A program made the translations under genes and the position numbers. The notes under the pieces were generated by a model that saw only the letters and a program-made list of their open reading frames with translations, was not told the origin of the DNA and searched no databases. 64,000 bases of DNA, taken from positions 22,181,636 to 22,245,635 of the forward strand of contig JACGWO010000002.1 in NCBI GenBank assembly GCA_034509735.1, in the 5' to 3' direction. Source of the DNA: Sesamum alatum (Eukaryota; Streptophyta; Magnoliopsida; Lamiales; Pedaliaceae). Below, piece by piece: positions 20,869 to 32,689 of this stretch; position 1 is the stretch's first letter; every line of letters starts with the position of its first letter.

Positions 20869-23585
20869 CGTTAGAATAGGTGACCAGAAAGTTATTGTAG
20901 TCGGGTGTTCTGAGAACCATTCGTTAATCTTTGAACGAGTAATATTATGTTGATGAATGTAGTAAGGATTCATGATTGGCAACTATGAGTTTGTTGTGCT
21001 TACTGCTTCCATGGAACGTCGTTTTGATGTCACAACACGCCAAGTCGAGGACCTCGAGATTGGGCATCGAAGGTCCTATAGAGACTTGTACTAAAGATTG
21101 TTAGAATAGGTGACCAGAAAGCCAATAGGTTTGGCGATTTGTAACCTATCTGACAACTTGATGTAAATATAATATTATTATGTTATGAATAAGATGAGTG
21201 TTCGTCACCAATGGTACCTTCTTTGTTGCGCTCATCTTACATTTGTTAAAATGGTGTTTAACTTATATCGCAACAAAGCCCACAGACCATGGATAACAAC
21301 TCGTGCAGTTGGGCCACGCATTGGATGGTGGTCATGAAACCAACTGATTAAGAGTTGGGTCTGAAACGTTCCAAGTCGAGGACTTCGAGACAGGGCATCG
21401 AGAGTCCTATTGAGACTTGCGTCAAGAGTCGTGTTCATTGGATGAGTGCCGTGTTTCATCGGCGACAGGCGTGGGACGCCTACACGATCTTGATGGGTTG
21501 GACTACTGGGGTCGAGCCGACTGGACTGACTCGCGGGGATCATCATATGGAAGCCTTGGAGGCTTGGTCGGTATGATTGGTTTTCCCCGGTTCCGATAGT
21601 ACGGGAGTAATCCTCAGACTTGAGGGATCATGGCAGTCGCATGCATATGACGGCTGTATCTTGGATCTGGCGAGAGGTAATCATTCTGTAAGATGATTAT
21701 CATAAACCTTGTCCAGTGCAGTCGGAATGCGTAGCGAGGACGGTGGATTCCAAGAAGAGGATCCGTCCCCTGTCAGTATGTGACAGAGGTATCTCCTATG
21801 CACTCGGAGATACGATCATGCTGTTTAAAGCTGTGGCCACAGTGGTTGGTCGAACAGGGAATGGTTTCCTGTGTCGACGAAATGAAGCATACGTGGTCTC
21901 GAGTATTAAGCATAGATGCCTAGTCAAGGATGGGAACCGACGCCCAATTTCATACCCTAGACTAAGGCCGGGAGACGGTAGACGGAAGGATCGTACCCAT
22001 ACGAAATCAGCGCCTAAATGTTCACTCCAATTCACCTATTCTCTAGTGCCATGGACCGTTGGTAGACGGCCACCCATGGTAACGGGCCCTTGTGGGACAC
22101 GGGCCCAAGTCTAGCTGAGGGTGAACCTAAAGGGTCACACACAAATCACCGAGGAGGTTGAGAGATCGACTTGGAGTCAATCTCGAAGGATAAAATAAGT
22201 AATAGGATTACTTAAGGGAAAGTCCATTGGATGGACAGGCCGATATTGTATCGGGCTTTCGTTTAATCGGTAAATTGGATTTTCGATTAAATATGAAAAG
22301 TTGAGACGTTGAGACGTTGGATCTTTTAATTGGCTTAAAATATCAACAGGAATAATTTAAATGGACATTAAATTGGATTTAATGTTGGATTCGTCGTAAT
22401 TGAATTACGATAAAACCCGATCAATTAAATTATACCCGAGAGGAGAAATAATTCCTATTTTGGAATAGGAAGAAGTTGGACTTCTTCCCTTAATTAAACA
22501 TGACCGACATGCTCCCTTGGAGGAAGCAAAATCAGCCATGTTTCATGCTAGGTGGTATGTTGACTTATCCCTTTTGGAAAGAGACAAATCAACTCCAATC
22601 AAGCTCTTCCCTTTTGGTATGATTTGATCATACCATAAATTTTGGTAGGCTTGACTGAAGAATTGATGGTGATTGATTGAAATGAATCTAGACATCCTTC
22701 GATGAACCTAGACACATCCCAATAATCACATTAATTATGTATATATATTAGAATATACAACACCAAGCATATGTGATTCATTATTCATCTTTTTCTAGGA
22801 AAAAGAGAAGACAAAAATCCTCTCCTCTCTCTCAAACTCTCGGCCTCTCTCCCTCTCTTACACTTGTGTTCTTCACTTGATTTTGAATCAAGAAGAAGAA
22901 CAAAGTAAGTTTAAGAGAGCACTAATTCATAGTGCTCTTCTCTTAAACCGATTCCTTCTTAAACCCGTTCTTTTCTAGCAAGAAGAATGTGTGTTTCTTC
23001 TGGTGTGGTGTGGATCACCTTTGGAGAATCCATACGTTTGAATTTCGTGAGCATTCTGGAGAAAGAACAACGCAAGTAGCCGGGAGCATACGCTAAATAA
23101 TCAAAGGTAACGGTTTATTACGCTTCGATTTATTTAATATACATCTATGCCCTATGTGTTTAAATATATGTTTCTAATATTTACACATCCTACATCGAAC
23201 TCCCGGTTGAGCACCCAAGGGTACACCCCTTGGGATTCGTATTTTAAATTAGATTTGATTTAATTTACGCACTTTTCTCGCTTTCTCGCTTCCGCTCGCG
23301 CTCCCGAGCGGATCCGCTTGTCCTTCAAAGATTGCATTCATTAGATGAGTATCGTGTTTCATCGGTGACAAATGTTAGACGTCTATGCAATATTAGTGGG
23401 TTAGTTGATAAGGGTAGTGTCGGCTGACTGAGGTGACTCGCTGGAATCATCATATGGAAGCCACACGGGCTTGGTCGGTATGACTGGTAGTCCCGATTCC
23501 GATAGTATGGGATTAGTCCTCGGACTTGAGGAATCACAACAGTCGCTCACATACTAAGGTTGTATCTTGAATCTGACGAGAGGTT
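20869..23585 (+). repeat. Family E LTR, 5' part, split by a solo LTR and truncated
   Basis: The two pieces are 20869-21098 and 23328-23585. The first begins CGTTAGAATAGGTGACC (canonical TG changed to CG). Together they match the first part of the E solo LTR at 29246, with about 100 bp missing after CACAACACGCC. It ends where the B' 3' LTR begins at 23586, so B' probably inserted here and the remainder was lost. Confidence 0.75.
21099..23327 (+). repeat. Solo LTR of family A (2229 bp) with target duplication
   Basis: It starts TGTTAGAATAGGTGACCAG and ends GGATCCGCTTGTCCTTCA, and is flanked by the 5-bp direct repeat AAGAT (21094-21098 and 23328-23332). No PBS, PPT or internal sequence adjoins it. 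This is the signature of an insertion followed by LTR-LTR recombination. The host sequence on both sides joins cleanly into an E LTR (GAGACTTGTACTAAAGAT / TGCATTCATT). Confidence 0.95.
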
Positions 23586-25265
23586 TGAAAGCCTAGCAAA
23601 GGCGTGTGAATCTGCCCGGGAGTGGCGCGGATGCGGAAGCGCGGTATAATTAAAATCACAAGAATTAAAATATGCATAAACGATATAAAAGTAAACACGT
23701 TCAAGGTGTGTTCCCTTGAACCTCCCGGGCATTCAGCGTATCTCATGAATAATAAAAGCATACAAAAGTTTAATGGAGGCCATAGGGTTTAAAAGAAAAA
23801 GGGACGAAAACATAAATCAGAAACCTATCGGTTGTCGTTTTTGTCTTCGAACCGGTACTCGTGTTGTTCCCCGTTTTGCTCCAAGATCTCAAATGGGAGA
23901 CCCTCTAATTCGTACACGCAATTCGCCCACGTATCTTGATCTTCGTGCTAGCGAAAGAACAAGTGTATATTATATTTGGAGAGGACGGATTGATCAAACG
24001 CTATTTAATTAACGAGATCAAACCTCCTATTGTTCAATTGTGTAACACAAAAGAACATAGAGGAAAGAAGAGAGGAGTGGCCGAGAGAGAGGGAGTGACT
24101 CGGCGGGGGTCTGTGTGTGTGTGTTTGGAATTTCATCATCTCTTCCAAAGAGGACACCTAGGAGTATTTATAGAGGAGGAATCCTATTCCTCTTCTAATT
24201 CCTACTCTTTGAAGACTCCTACTTGAATAGGATTTGACCTAGTCAAATCCTAGTCAACATCTAGCTTCTTGGTCAAACCAATCCTAGCCATTGATTCCTC
24301 TCTTTAATCTCAACCATTAATTAATTTAATGGAATATTTAAATCCCATTTAAATAATCCAAAAGGCAATAAATAAATATATCAAATATAAATATTTATTC
24401 CAAGCCCATTAAATTAATTTCCAATAAATCTAATTTATTAGATAAATTCCTTTCATCTAATAAAAGGAATTAATTTCTTCCCAAGAAAAGAGGGACCCGA
24501 TTAAATCCAATTTAATCATTCCATTTATCCAAATATTTAATTCCAAATTAAATACGTCATGTATGCGGATTGTGTGTGACTCTTTAGATTTACCTTCAGC
24601 TAGACTTGGTTGGATTCCTAGAATCCGCCCGTTACCATTGGTAGCCGTCTAGCAACGGTCCATGGCACTAGAGACTAGGTGAATATGCATGGGGATGAAC
24701 ATTTAGGCTCTACAATACATATATCCTTCCGTCTACGGTCTCACCACTTAATGTCTAGGGCACGGATTATGTAGGTATCCATTTTGGACCTAAGTGTCGG
24801 TCTGTCCTTTACCAAACGCCGCAGGGAATCCTTCCCTTCTGTTCAACTACTATGGCCACAGATTTTAGGGACAAGACATAGAGTATTGTGAGACACAACT
24901 ATCAACACCTTTTGACAGGAGACAGATCCTTTCTTGAAAACTACTATCACGTTGTACACCATGGCTGCACTAGATATGGCTTATGACTACTCAAGTGTAT
25001 TTCGGCAATATCTCACCATATCGGCGGAACTGATTTCATGGACCTACCTCCAAGCGTAGTCCCAGTCCCCGAAATGTGATTTCAGTCTGTCGGCTTTGTT
25101 TATGTAGCGAACAGTTATAAAGCAGATAAAGTGAACACAGACAAAGTGTGCGCCAAATGAATTTCACTTTCTTATTCATCAAGGTTTTATCAAAAACTTT
25201 GAAATTGTTCAGACATAGGTTACAATTTGCCTACCAAGATTGGCTACATGATCCCTATTCTAACA
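23586..25265 (-). repeat. 3' LTR of B' (1680 bp)
   Basis: In plus coordinates it runs from TGAAAGCCTAGCAAAGGCG to CCCTATTCTAACA. On the minus strand it has the layout of family B: TGTTAGAATAGGGATCATG start, shared U3 block near 24600-24665 (reversed), AT-rich zone, TATA-like stretch near 24165, GT-rich run at about 24110-24125. Confidence 0.9.
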
Positions 25266-25281
25266 ATCTCCCACTTGACCT
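25266..25281 (-). other. Polypurine tract of B'
   Basis: The plus strand reads ATCTCCCACTTGACCT, the complement of AGGTCAAGTGGGAGAT, between the LTR and the pol stop. It is the same motif as in B1. Confidence 0.88.
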
Positions 25282-28200
25282 TTAAAGCCAATCGCCCATA
25301 TGCCTAATCCCCATCTTCTCAAGATGTTGCATATGAGCGCTCTGCGACATAGGCTTTGTCAGTGGATCTGCTGTTTTGTCTGCTGAGTTGACTCGGTCCA
25401 TCCGAACACCATCTCTTCCTACCATTTCTCTGAGAAGGTGGTAGCGTCTAAGAATGTATTTGGATTGGTGATGAGATCTTGGTTCCTTTGCTTGCGCTAT
25501 GGCTCCGTTGTTATTACAAAAGACGACAACGGGCTCGGCGATGCTAGGCACCACACCCAACTCTTGGATATAATTTCTCATCCAAACTGCTTCTTTGGTA
25601 GCTTCTGAAGCTGCTATGTATTCGGCCTCAGTGGTGGAATCACCAGTGGTTGCTTACTTGGAACTTTTCTATGCTACCACTCCTCCATTGAGCCAGAATA
25701 CATAACCTGATTGAGACTTGGCATTATTGTCATCTGCCTGGATGCTAGCATTGCTAAAGCCTTCCAGGATCAGTTCTCCATTGCCATAGACTAGGAACAT
25801 TTCTTTAGTCCTCCTTAGGTACTTAAGGATGCCCTTGACCGCATTCCAATGTGCCTCTCCTGCACGGGGCTGATATCTGCTCGTTACGCTTAAGGCATAA
25901 GCGATGTCAGGTCTAGTGCAGTGGACCGCATATTGGATGCTTCCTACGGTAGAAGCATAGGGAAAGATTTTCATCTCTTCAAGTTCCTCACCAGTCTGCG
26001 GAGACTGTTTCTTGGACAACTTGATCCCATGCCTAATTGGAAAGAATCCTCGTTTGGAGTTGTCCATCCGAAACCTTTTCATGACTTTCTCCATATACGA
26101 GTTTTGGGTTAGTCCTAACATTCTTTTACATCTGTCCCTGACAATCTGGATGTTAAGAATGTAGGAGGCTTCACCCAAATCCTTTTGTTCCAAGAACACT
26201 GCATTCCTTGAAACAAATACCTTTTGTTCCAAAGGGTCATAGAAATAACGAACCTGCATAAACTAGACTTTGATTCTAGCTTGTCTCCCACTAACTTCTT
26301 GACGTATGCGGGGCTACCCTACACTCTCAAGTAGTTGTAGGATGCAGGCTAGCCGTGCCATATTTGATATGGCGTTTGGGTCAATACGCTGGTCGGCGCC
26401 AAATTTAACAACTTAGCTATAGTCTCCAATGCGTAGCCCCAAAAGGACAAGAGCAATTTGGTAAAAAACTCATCATGGATCGCACCATGTCCAACAGGGT
26501 TCGATTCCTCCTTTCAGAGAGCCCATTCAACTGTGGTGTCCCGGGAGGTGTCCATTCAGAGATTATACCGTTTTCTTTAAGATAATTAAGGAACTCAGTA
26601 CTAAGGTACTCTCCGCCTCGGTCTAACCGTAGGACTTTAATTTTGCATCGGTTTGATTCTCAACTTCAAGTCTGAATTCTTTAAACTTCTCAAGAGCTTC
26701 AGACTTGTACCTCATCAGGTATACATAACCATACCGTGAATGATCATTGGTGAAGGTTATGAAGTAGGAGAACCCACCTCGGGCTTGCATCCTTAGTGGT
26801 CCACATACGTCTGTATAGACTAAGTCCAACAAACCTGTGGCAAGCCTGCTTTGTCTTACAAAGGGCTTTTTGGTCATTTTCCCACTGAGACAGGATTCAC
26901 AAGTTGGTAGCTCACTCAAGTCCCCTACCTCTAGGTTCTTTGAGTCTACCAATTTCTTCATCCTATCTTGGGAAATGTGACCTAGCCTAGCGTGCCACAG
27001 TTGTGCATTCCCGTTATTATCTATTTTATGTTTGTTTTGAGCGTGAGAACGAAGTTCGTTTGTTGCAAGATATAAAGGCCGTTATTAAGCGCACCAAGCA
27101 GATGAGCAATTCCACACCTCATAAAATAAAAGCAATTTTTATTGATCATAAACTCATATCCACTATTGTCTAACAACGGAATGGAAATGATGTTTCTAAT
27201 CATGCTAGGTACATAATAAACTTGCTCTAATTCTATACTATGCGATCACTAACTACTAGAGTGGTGGATCCTACTGCTTCTGTCGAGATGGCCTTGCCAT
27301 TCCCAAGCTTTAGGACCATATCCCCGCTACTCAGTTTTCTGCTTCGTTTCAGCACCTGCAAATCATTGAAAATGTGAGCTCCACAGTCGGTATCTAATAC
27401 CCAAGAGGCAGTGTTAGTAACCATATTAACCTCAACAATAAAGATACCTTGTTTGGAGAGGAGTTTGGGGCAATCCCTTTTCCAATGCCCTTTCTCACGG
27501 CAATTGATACATATGTCATATGCCCTCGAGTGTTGCTTTGAGTTAACCTTCCCCTTTCCTTTGCCTTTCCCCACTTTGGCAATGGGAACACTCTTAGTGT
27601 TGGTAGCTGCTTTGACGGCTTTTTCCTTTCCCTTCTTCCTTTTCCAACGTCCGACACCTTTGCCTTTCGTCTTGGAAGTTGAAGCATCTCCAAACAATAC
27701 CGACGGCATAGACTTTTTGGTCGTTGCCTCGTATTGCACCAACATATTGATTAACTCATGAATTCCCTTCTCAAGTGTGTTCATGTTGTTAGTTAACAAT
27801 GAATTGGTCGAAGGAGGGTGGGAGAGACTGAAGGATCACATCTATGTACATCTCGTTATCGAGCCCTGCCTTGAGGTCCTCTAGCTTTTCTACCAAGGTA
27901 AGCATCTTGACCCCATACTCTTGTACAGAGGATCATTCGGTTAGTTCTAAAGAATGCCTTCGTCGCGACATACCTAGTATGCCGGTCCCGGACTTCATAG
28001 CAATCCTTCAGGTGAGCCATAATGGAAGGGACATCGTCTAGCCTTTCACACTGCTTCTGAATCTCATTCGTCATAGAGGCAAGTATGATGCTACGGACTT
28101 TCCGGTTAACCTTATGCCAAGTCTCGAACATCTCACGTTCTTCTGGCGTGGATCATTCCGGCAAGGTCCTAGGGAACGGCTCATCCATGACGTAGCCTTG

Positions 28201-28305
28201 GTTCTCGTAATCTAGGACTATCCTCAAATTACGCAACCATTCGTTGTAATTGGTTCCATTAAACTTGTTGGTTTCAAGTATGCTTGATAATGGATTCTTA
28301 GACAT
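25282..28305 (-). pseudogene. gag-pol of B', internally deleted
   Basis: Start ATG at 28305-28303 (MSKNPLSSILETNKFN); stop near 25282 (HMGDWL). Gag carries CINCREKGHWKRDC with a Lys-rich linker. Protease reads VLDTDCGAH, a Gly-to-Asp change in the DTG active-site triad. Integrase retains CESC, YTDVCGPL and the Trp-Gly-Tyr region in pieces. The pol reading passes from NAVFLEQ of the integrase tail straight into KDLGEASYIL at about 26185. This deletes about 1 kb covering the integrase end and most of RT, including YVDD. The RNase H part (25282-25950) survives with a break near 25655. Many further frameshifts. Confidence 0.9.
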
Positions 28306-29245
28306 TTTTAAATCTACATTTAAAAGAATAGAACTACGATCAGCAGAACTTTAGAAGACGGAAGTTCTGATAAATAATTAAATGCTTGAACTTTAGTCAT
28401 TTAATGCTCCCACTATTTATACGAAAACACGATACTCTCAAACGTTATTTTCGAGAAATACCCTTTGCTAGTGGGCTTGGGATCCACAGCGATTTTTCCT
28501 ATACCCCGCTTTTACAATTCGCACGGGAAGAATCCTGTGGGAGGTATACCACACCATTCTCGTTCCACGAGATTCCCAAGATAATTGCCTTACCCTTTCA
28601 CATGATCCTGAGGACTCCAAGCGAATCACGTCATTTGGGCGTTAGACCCGACCTAATCGACCGAATCATAGACCCACTACTGCCTCCACGGCTCATGAGA
28701 CAGTTAACAGCAGTCTACTTTTCGTTCATGACATAGTGTAGCTTCTTTTAAGCACGATAGTCGTGCCACGACTCGTGAGACCACGCTATCGACCTAAATC
28801 AACTTCCTCACTATGCCATGCATTGAAAGGCATGGATGAGCTCCTAGAGTTCTTGTCCATTTATCGAGGGTCTAATATTTTGAACTTTGGTCCAACCAAG
28901 TGAGAGTTGTAAATGACCGAGATCCCATACACATACACATTCATCCATAATGCGTAATTTAAAGTTTGCATCCCATAGCAGTAATATGATAAATAAACCA
29001 TTCATTCACCATAAAAAGCCACATGCAAAATTAAAGCCTAGCATGTCCCTGTTGGATGATCATGAACCCGAATCGTATGTGACCCACTGAGCCCGCAGTG
29101 GATCTATGGTCAATCTAAGGATGATCCTACACTATTACATTTAATAGCAACCCGATCAACATGCTGATTGGCCTTGGTCTCCTTTTCTCTTTCAAATCTC
29201 CATGGAACGCCTTGGATTCTCCATTCTGGGCACTTCCTTCATGAT
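28306..29245 (-). other. Leader of B', gag-proximal part
   Basis: No gene. Shared structures: hairpin at 28558-28572 (TCTCGTTCCACGAGA); paired 15-mers at 28686-28700 (two mismatches) and 28766-28780; one long-stem arm at 29054-29069 (GGATGATCATGAACCC), whose partner is at 31545-31560; and a CCACTGAGCCCGCAGTGG hairpin near 29083-29100. Cut at 29245 by a solo LTR. Confidence 0.78.
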
Positions 29246-31395
29246 TGTTAGAAAGGTGACCAGAAAGCCAATTGGATTGGCGGTTTTTGTCATTACTGAT
29301 TACGTTAAACGATGTTTTAACGTCACAACAAATGCCCACAGACCAATTGTATAACCCATGTAGTTGGGCTGCGCATTGGATGGCAGCTGTGAAACCAACT
29401 TCTGAGGGTTGGTCTGGAATGTTCCAAGTCGAGGACCTCGAGACAGGGCATCGAGGGTCCTACAGAGACTTGCACTAAGGATTGCATTCATTGGATGAGT
29501 GCCGTGTTTCATCGGCAACAGACGTTGGACGTCTATGCAATATTAGTGGGTTAGTTGACGTGGGTGTTAGCTGACTGAACTGACTCGCGGGAATCGTCAT
29601 ATGGAAGCCTTGGAGGCTTAGTCGGTATGACTGGAATTCTCGGCTCCGATAGTACGAGATTAGTCCTCGGACTTGAGGAATCATGGCAGTCACATGCATA
29701 TGAAGGTTGTATCTAGGGTCTGGCAAGAGATGCCCGTATCTGGGATACGTTCATCATAAGCCTCATCCAGTGCAGTCGGAATATGTATTGAGGACGGTGG
29801 ATTCCAAGATAGGATCCGTCACCTGTCAGTATATGACAGTCGAGTCTCCTATGCGCTCTGAGACGGTTTAAGCTCTTTAAGTCTGTGGCCACAGCGATTG
29901 GTCGAGTAGGGAATGGTTTCCTACGTCGATCAATAGAGCAAACGCGTCTCGAGTTATTGAGCATAGTTGTCTAGTCCAGGATGGGAACCGACGCCAAATT
30001 CCATGCCCTAGACTTAGACCGGGAGACGGATGATGGAAGGACCGTACTCGTATGGTAATCGAGAGCCTAAATGTTCACGCCAACATTCACCTAGTCTCTA
30101 GTGCCATGGACCGTTGCTAGACGGCCACCCATGGTGACGGGCGTTTTCCGATTAATGGTTAATTGGAAAATAGTTAATTAAATTGGATTTAACCAATTGT
30201 GTTGGACACAAGCCCAAGTCTAGCTGAGGGTGAACCTAAAGAGTCACACACAAATCACTATGGAATTGGTAGAATTAATTTGGAATTAATTCTAGAAGAA
30301 GCGAATTAATTTAATTGGATTAAATTAATTCAAGGAGAAAAATAAATGATTGGATCATTTATTGGGAAATCCATTTGATGGATGGTCCAAGAATTAATTA
30401 ATTGGATTAGTTAATTTTTGGACTTAGAACCTTTAAATTAATTGGATTAATTTATCGGGTTTCGATTAATTAATTGATTGGATCAATTAATTAGAGTTCG
30501 GACTTATGTTTATTTAATTGGATTAAATAAACTTATGGGCATCAATTAGATTGAGATTAATTGGATTAATTAATGCCCAATGGACTTTGTTTGGACTTAA
30601 TTTAATTAGATTAAATAAAAGTCTAAGACTAGTAGTCCTAGTCCATGGAAAAATTCAATTTATAGCAAATGAAGGAAGAATTAAAATCTTCCACATGTGA
30701 GGCACATGTGACCAGCCTTTGTATGATTTTGTGGATGGTTTTATTTGCTATAATGGTGCATGGTTATGTAGATAATGGTGTGTGTATGTAAGTTACTTTG
30801 GAAGTTGACAAGAGAAGTTGAATTTTGAATTCAGCAACTCTACTTACACAAAACCATTCACATAACTTGTATGCTATGTCTTGCACGAAATTTCCATCAA
30901 GAAACTCTCCAAAAACCTCTGAAAATTTCTCCTTTTTGTGTTCATACCTTTTGGAAAGGTTTGAACTAAAACATTCCAAAAAAACACTAATCAATAGTGT
31001 TGTTTTGGATTGTTTTTTCTTCTTCTTTTCTCTACTTCTATCTAGCAATAGATTAGAGATATACATTCCATAGTGTGGTGTGGACAAATTAGAGGGATTC
31101 TAATTTGGATCCTCAAGTGAACGGAAGGAGAAACGGAAAGGGAACAACGCTAGAAACAATCCGGTTCTACGTGCAACGAACATAAGGTTGGTTTTCTTTA
31201 TGTTTTCATGTATCTTTTGTTTACTTCCTTTAGCCATATGTCCAGCATTCTTCTCCTCTTTATTTTATGCTTTGACAAACACCGAACGCCCGGGAACTTC
31301 AAAGGGAACACCCCTTTGAACCCGTTTAAATTTATGCTTTAAATTAACGTTTTTTACGCTTCCGTTGCGTTCCCGGGCCGTACCCGATTCTTTCA
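29246..31395 (+). repeat. Solo LTR of family E (2150 bp)
   Basis: It starts TGTTAGAAAGGTGACCAG and ends GTACCCGATTCTTTCA. The flanks (ATGAT before, TTGTA after) are not a target duplication. Compared with the B2 leader, about 45-55 bp of host sequence is missing at the insertion point, so the site was trimmed. The U3 part (30270-30640) is a run of diverged ATTAATTGGATTAATT-like units. The shared block is at 30104-30140. No PBS or internal sequence adjoins it. Confidence 0.88.
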
Positions 31396-32350
31396 TTGTA
31401 AAAAAAAACCCCAGCGAAAACCCGGGGGGAGTACAATAGGAGGGAGATAGAATGCCTTATTATTCCAAGGCAACTAGAAGAGGAGAAGGAGAAAGCAAAA
31501 GAGGCACACAGGCCCAACACAAATTAAACCATACATTCGGTCTAGGGCTCGTGATCATCCATTCTCAATAAACGCACATAATTACATGATTTCCAATCAC
31601 ATAAACATATGCATATAATCCATGATATCCAATCACATCATCCCATGATAAAGTAACGAGTTATGTATGAAAAACATGGTACAACGTTGGCAATAACCTT
31701 TCTTGTTTAGGAAGACCCTTCCTCATTATTTGAAGGTGACTAATACCCGGGATTCTAAATCTAATACAACAACCTTCCAAATAATGTTCTTTAAGAAAAC
31801 ATGCAAGATTAAATAAAATTAATTTTTCAGAATTTATCCAAAAAATAAAATAACAAGAAAACATAAACATTAACCGGCTGCCGCCTCCGGCGGCGTTCTG
31901 CCGGCGCACACAGGCCAGCAGGCCTGGCCTGCTGTCCCTCCGCGCGCACGACATGCCTGACCGATCGCGCGCGCGGCTTCCCTGGCTGCGCATCGGGCGC
32001 ACAGGTGCCCCGACGCACTGGCCTGGCGCGCGCGCGCAGGCTTCCCTGCCTGCATGCGTGCGTGCCTGGCCATGCGTCCGCGCCTGGCGTCCGGCTGCGC
32101 GCATGCCGGCTGGATCCGCGCGCGCTGTGCGCGCCTGGCGGGGTTGCCGGGCGCAGGCTCCTCTGTTTTATTTGTTTTGCCCCGCATTTCCCAAGAAAAA
32201 CAAGAAACCAACAACACCAAAATTCATACACGATTAAAAGCAAGAAAACGACTTGCTTGATAATTAATACATCAAGAATTGAATAAATCATGCCATACAC
32301 GTTTTCATGCTTTAAACGCACACAAAACCCTAGGCCTATACACCGAACCA
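31396..32350 (-). other. Leader of B', PBS-proximal part
   Basis: On the minus strand, from the PBS: AT-rich stretch, GC-rich island (about 31870-32160), then AT-rich sequence with the long-stem arm at 31545-31560 and the C-rich/G-rich block CCCCAGCGAAAACCCGGGGG. Long open frames over the GC island are rich in Arg, Ala and Pro and occur on both strands, so I do not call them genes. Confidence 0.78.
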
Positions 32351-32363
32351 GGCTCTGATACGA
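32351..32363 (-). other. Primer-binding site of B' (one mismatch)
   Basis: The plus strand reads GGCTCTGATACGA; the minus strand is TCGTATCAGAGCC, against TGGTATCAGAGCC elsewhere. It lies one base from the LTR end (TGAAAGCC at 32365). Confidence 0.88.
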
Positions 32364-32364
32364 C

Positions 32365-32689
32365 TGAAAGCCGAGCAAAGGCGTGTGGATCGGCCCGGGA
32401 GTGGCGTGAATGCGGAAGCACGGTATAATTAAAATCGCAAGAATTAAAACATGCATAAACTATATAAAAGTAAACACGTTCAAGGAGTGTTCCCTTGAAC
32501 CTCCCGGGCATTCGGTGTATCTGATGAATAATAAAAGCATACAAAAGTTTCATGGAGGCCACAGGGTTTAAAAGAAAAAAGGACGAAAACATAAATCGGA
32601 AACCTACCGATTGTCGTTTTAGTCTTCGAACCGGTACTCGCATTGTTGCCCGTTTTGCTCCAAGATCTCGAATGGGAGATCCTCTAATT
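32365..32689 (-). repeat. 5' LTR of B', truncated
   Basis: The first 325 bp in plus coordinates match the 3' LTR from 23586 (TGAAAGCCGAGCAAAGGCG...). The match ends at CCTCTAATT, where the GC-rich leader of C1 begins. Confidence 0.86.

Larger units (their letters stand above)
23586..32689 (-). mobile_element. Copia element B' with nested solo LTR
   Basis: This minus-strand element has a 3' LTR (23586-25265), PPT, gag-pol (25282-28305), a leader split by an E solo LTR (28306-29245 and 31396-32350), a PBS (32351-32363) and a 5' LTR cut off at 32689. The overlapping 280 bp of the two LTRs look about 94% identical, so they belong to one fairly old insertion. The outer side of the 5' LTR is lost where element C1 begins. 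Confidence 0.88.

Noticed and set aside
31661..32456. Frames of up to 209 residues
   Set aside because: Same cause: the GC island of the B' leader, with competing frames on both strands. The longest also runs into the LTR.
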